A DNA stretch of 7,543 nucleotides from Lachnospiraceae bacterium (lineage in GTDB: Bacteria > Bacillota > Clostridia > Lachnospirales > Lachnospiraceae), in contig CAAEUM010000100.1 of NCBI GenBank assembly GCA_900759225.1, forward strand, positions 1 through 7,543, written 5' to 3'. This document shows, in pieces, positions 6,232 through 7,543 of this stretch. Within the stretch, counting starts at the first letter, position 1, and each line of letters begins with the position of its first letter. Under the pieces are notes generated by a model. That model saw nothing but the letters and a program-made list of their open reading frames with translations, searched no databases and was not told where the DNA came from. A program made the position numbers and the translations under genes.

Positions 6232-7543
6232 ATGAACAAGAAGGTTTCAATTATTATATTAACATGGAATGGTGTAGAGTATACAAAGAAATGTATTCAG
6301 TCTTTACAAAAAAATATACCACAGCACAATGTTGAAATTGTAATTGTTGATAACGGAAGCACAGACAGCACATTGGAATATTTAGAAAGTCTTGAAAATA
6401 TTACACTTATAAGAAATAAAGAAAATTTAGGATTTGTAAAAGGAAATAATGTCGCGCTTAAGAAAATTCAGGAAGGCGATGTTGTATTGCTTAATAACGA
6501 TATAATAATAACTCAGGCAGATTGGCTTGAAAAATTGCAAGAAGCGATATATATGGAAGAAGATTATGGAATCGCGGGATGCAGACTAATAAATGAAAAA
6601 GGGGAATTCCTGCATGCTGGAACGTATATTTATCCAGAAACATATTGGGGCCAGCAAATTGGTGGCGGAGAAAAAGATATAAATCAATATCCTTCCATAC
6701 GTGAAGTAGAGGGTGTGGTATTTGCCTGCGCATATATAAAACGTCCGGTATTAGATAAGATTGGCGGGTTAAATGAAGCATTTTTCTCTTATTTTGAGGA
6801 TACTGATTATTGTTTGCAAGCTAAAAACGCGGGATTTAAAACAATATGCTGTGGAAATGTAACCTTAATTCATTACCAAAATGTATCAACAGACATTAAT
6901 AATGTGAATTTTTCAGATATGTTTTTGAAATCACAAAGTATTTTCAAAGATATTTGGGATAAACAACTGAATGAGAGATATGAAATGGGTATGTCATGGA
7001 ATTCAATTGTCAATTTTCCATCCGGCTATGCAGTGTCAGCTAAAAATATGATGTTGTCATTAGATGATTTGAATGTAGATATACGATATAAATATGTTTA
7101 TGGGAAAGGAACACCGTTTCCGGTTGAAGAACCACAGCAAAGCGATAATTACAGAGTGAATATCATTCGCCAGAGAAAATTTAATAATTCATATCCACAG
7201 GTAGTTTACGGACAGGGCGATGTTTTTGCTAAGAATACAGGTAAGTATAAGATAGGTTTTACGATGTTGGAAACAACAGAGATACCCAAAGAGTGGGTTA
7301 GGCAGGCAAATATGATGGATGAAGTATGGGTTCCATCTACATTTAACGTAGAAACATTTAGGAATAGTGGGGTAAAGGTTCCAATATATGTAGTACCCCT
7401 TGGGATTAATCCTGATTATTTTAATCCGCAAATTAAATCATATAAACATCATGACAGGTACACATTCTTATCAGTGTTTGAGTGGGGAGAACGAAAGGCG
7501 CCGGAAGTACTATTAAGAGCATATTCAAAAGCCTTTACTTCAA
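6232..7543 (+). CDS. Two-domain glycosyltransferase, GT2 followed by GT4-type, 3' end outside window
   Basis: An open frame of 437 codons running off the right end. Residues 1 to about 230 form a GT2 (GT-A) domain: VSIIILTWNG (5-14), IVDNGSTD (38-45), the metal-binding-type LLNND (86-90), EVEGVVFACAYIKR (158-171) and SYFEDTDYCLQA (186-197). A linker of about 30 residues follows. Residues from about 262 begin a second, GT-B/GT4-like domain with an early SGYAVSAKNM stretch (264-273), IGFTMLETTEIPKEWV (341-356), DEVWVPSTF (363-371), YVVPLGIN (386-393) and SVFEWGERKAPEVLLRAY (414-431). The GT4 EX7E motif would lie beyond the window. Such fusions probably add two successive sugars or build a repeat. 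ATG 6232 is preferred because GGAGG (6219-6223) lies eight bases upstream. An in-frame ATG at 6211 overlapping the previous stop would add seven residues but has no evident ribosome site. The sequence is AT-rich, like the methyltransferase gene. Confidence 0.92.
   Translation, partial: MNKKVSIIILTWNGVEYTKKCIQSLQKNIPQHNVEIVIVDNGSTDSTLEYLESLENITLIRNKENLGFVKGNNVALKKIQEGDVVLLNNDIIITQADWLEKLQEAIYMEEDYGIAGCRLINEKGEFLHAGTYIYPETYWGQQIGGGEKDINQYPSIREVEGVVFACAYIKRPVLDKIGGLNEAFFSYFEDTDYCLQAKNAGFKTICCGNVTLIHYQNVSTDINNVNFSDMFLKSQSIFKDIWDKQLNERYEMGMSWNSIVNFPSGYAVSAKNMMLSLDDLNVDIRYKYVYGKGTPFPVEEPQQSDNYRVNIIRQRKFNNSYPQVVYGQGDVFAKNTGKYKIGFTMLETTEIPKEWVRQANMMDEVWVPSTFNVETFRNSGVKVPIYVVPLGINPDYFNPQIKSYKHHDRYTFLSVFEWGERKAPEVLLRAYSKAFTS

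Overview
The window is a stretch of a cell-surface polysaccharide locus (capsule, O-antigen-like or cell-wall glycan type). It holds seven genes, all on the + strand and tightly packed; the first and last run off the window ends. Strong GGAGG-type ribosome sites, GTG and possible TTG starts, AT-rich codon use (many ATA and AGA/AGG codons) and the gene families suggest a low-to-mid GC Bacillota, probably a Clostridia/Lachnospiraceae-type gut bacterium. That placement is an inference; no taxonomic marker gene is present.

Layout. Positions 1-429: the C-terminal part of a membrane phosphoglycosyl transferase that would put the first sugar-phosphate on undecaprenyl phosphate. 457-1734 and 1706-2896: two GT-B (GT4-type) glycosyltransferases. 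2883-3659 and 3660-5030: the permease (Wzm type) and ATPase (Wzt type) of an ABC-2 polysaccharide exporter. The ATPase has a long charged linker and a C-terminal Wzt-type carbohydrate-binding domain. 5123-6211: a class I SAM-dependent methyltransferase with a basic amphipathic segment and a short coiled coil ahead of its catalytic domain. 6232-7543: the first 437 residues of a two-domain GT2-GT4 glycosyltransferase, open at the right end. No RNA genes, mobile elements, CRISPR arrays or clear terminators were seen. The longest non-coding stretch is 92 bases (5031-5122).

How it fits together. The set matches the ABC-transporter-dependent route: the PGT primes the lipid carrier, cytoplasmic glycosyltransferases extend the chain, and Wzm/Wzt exports the finished lipid-linked polymer. 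In E. coli O8/O9a-type systems a methyl-containing cap on the non-reducing end stops growth and is the tag read by the Wzt C-terminal domain. A Wzt with that domain directly followed by a methyltransferase suggests the same cap-and-export logic here, in a probable Gram-positive. This is the most interesting hypothesis in the window.

Composition changes along the locus. Sampled lines give roughly 45-60% GC in the first gene, about 40% through the wzt ATPase domain, about 36% in its C-terminal domain, and about 22-35% in the methyltransferase. The drop starts inside wzt near the linker, consistent with a mosaic locus in which the cap-recognition domain and the downstream cap/assembly genes came as a block.
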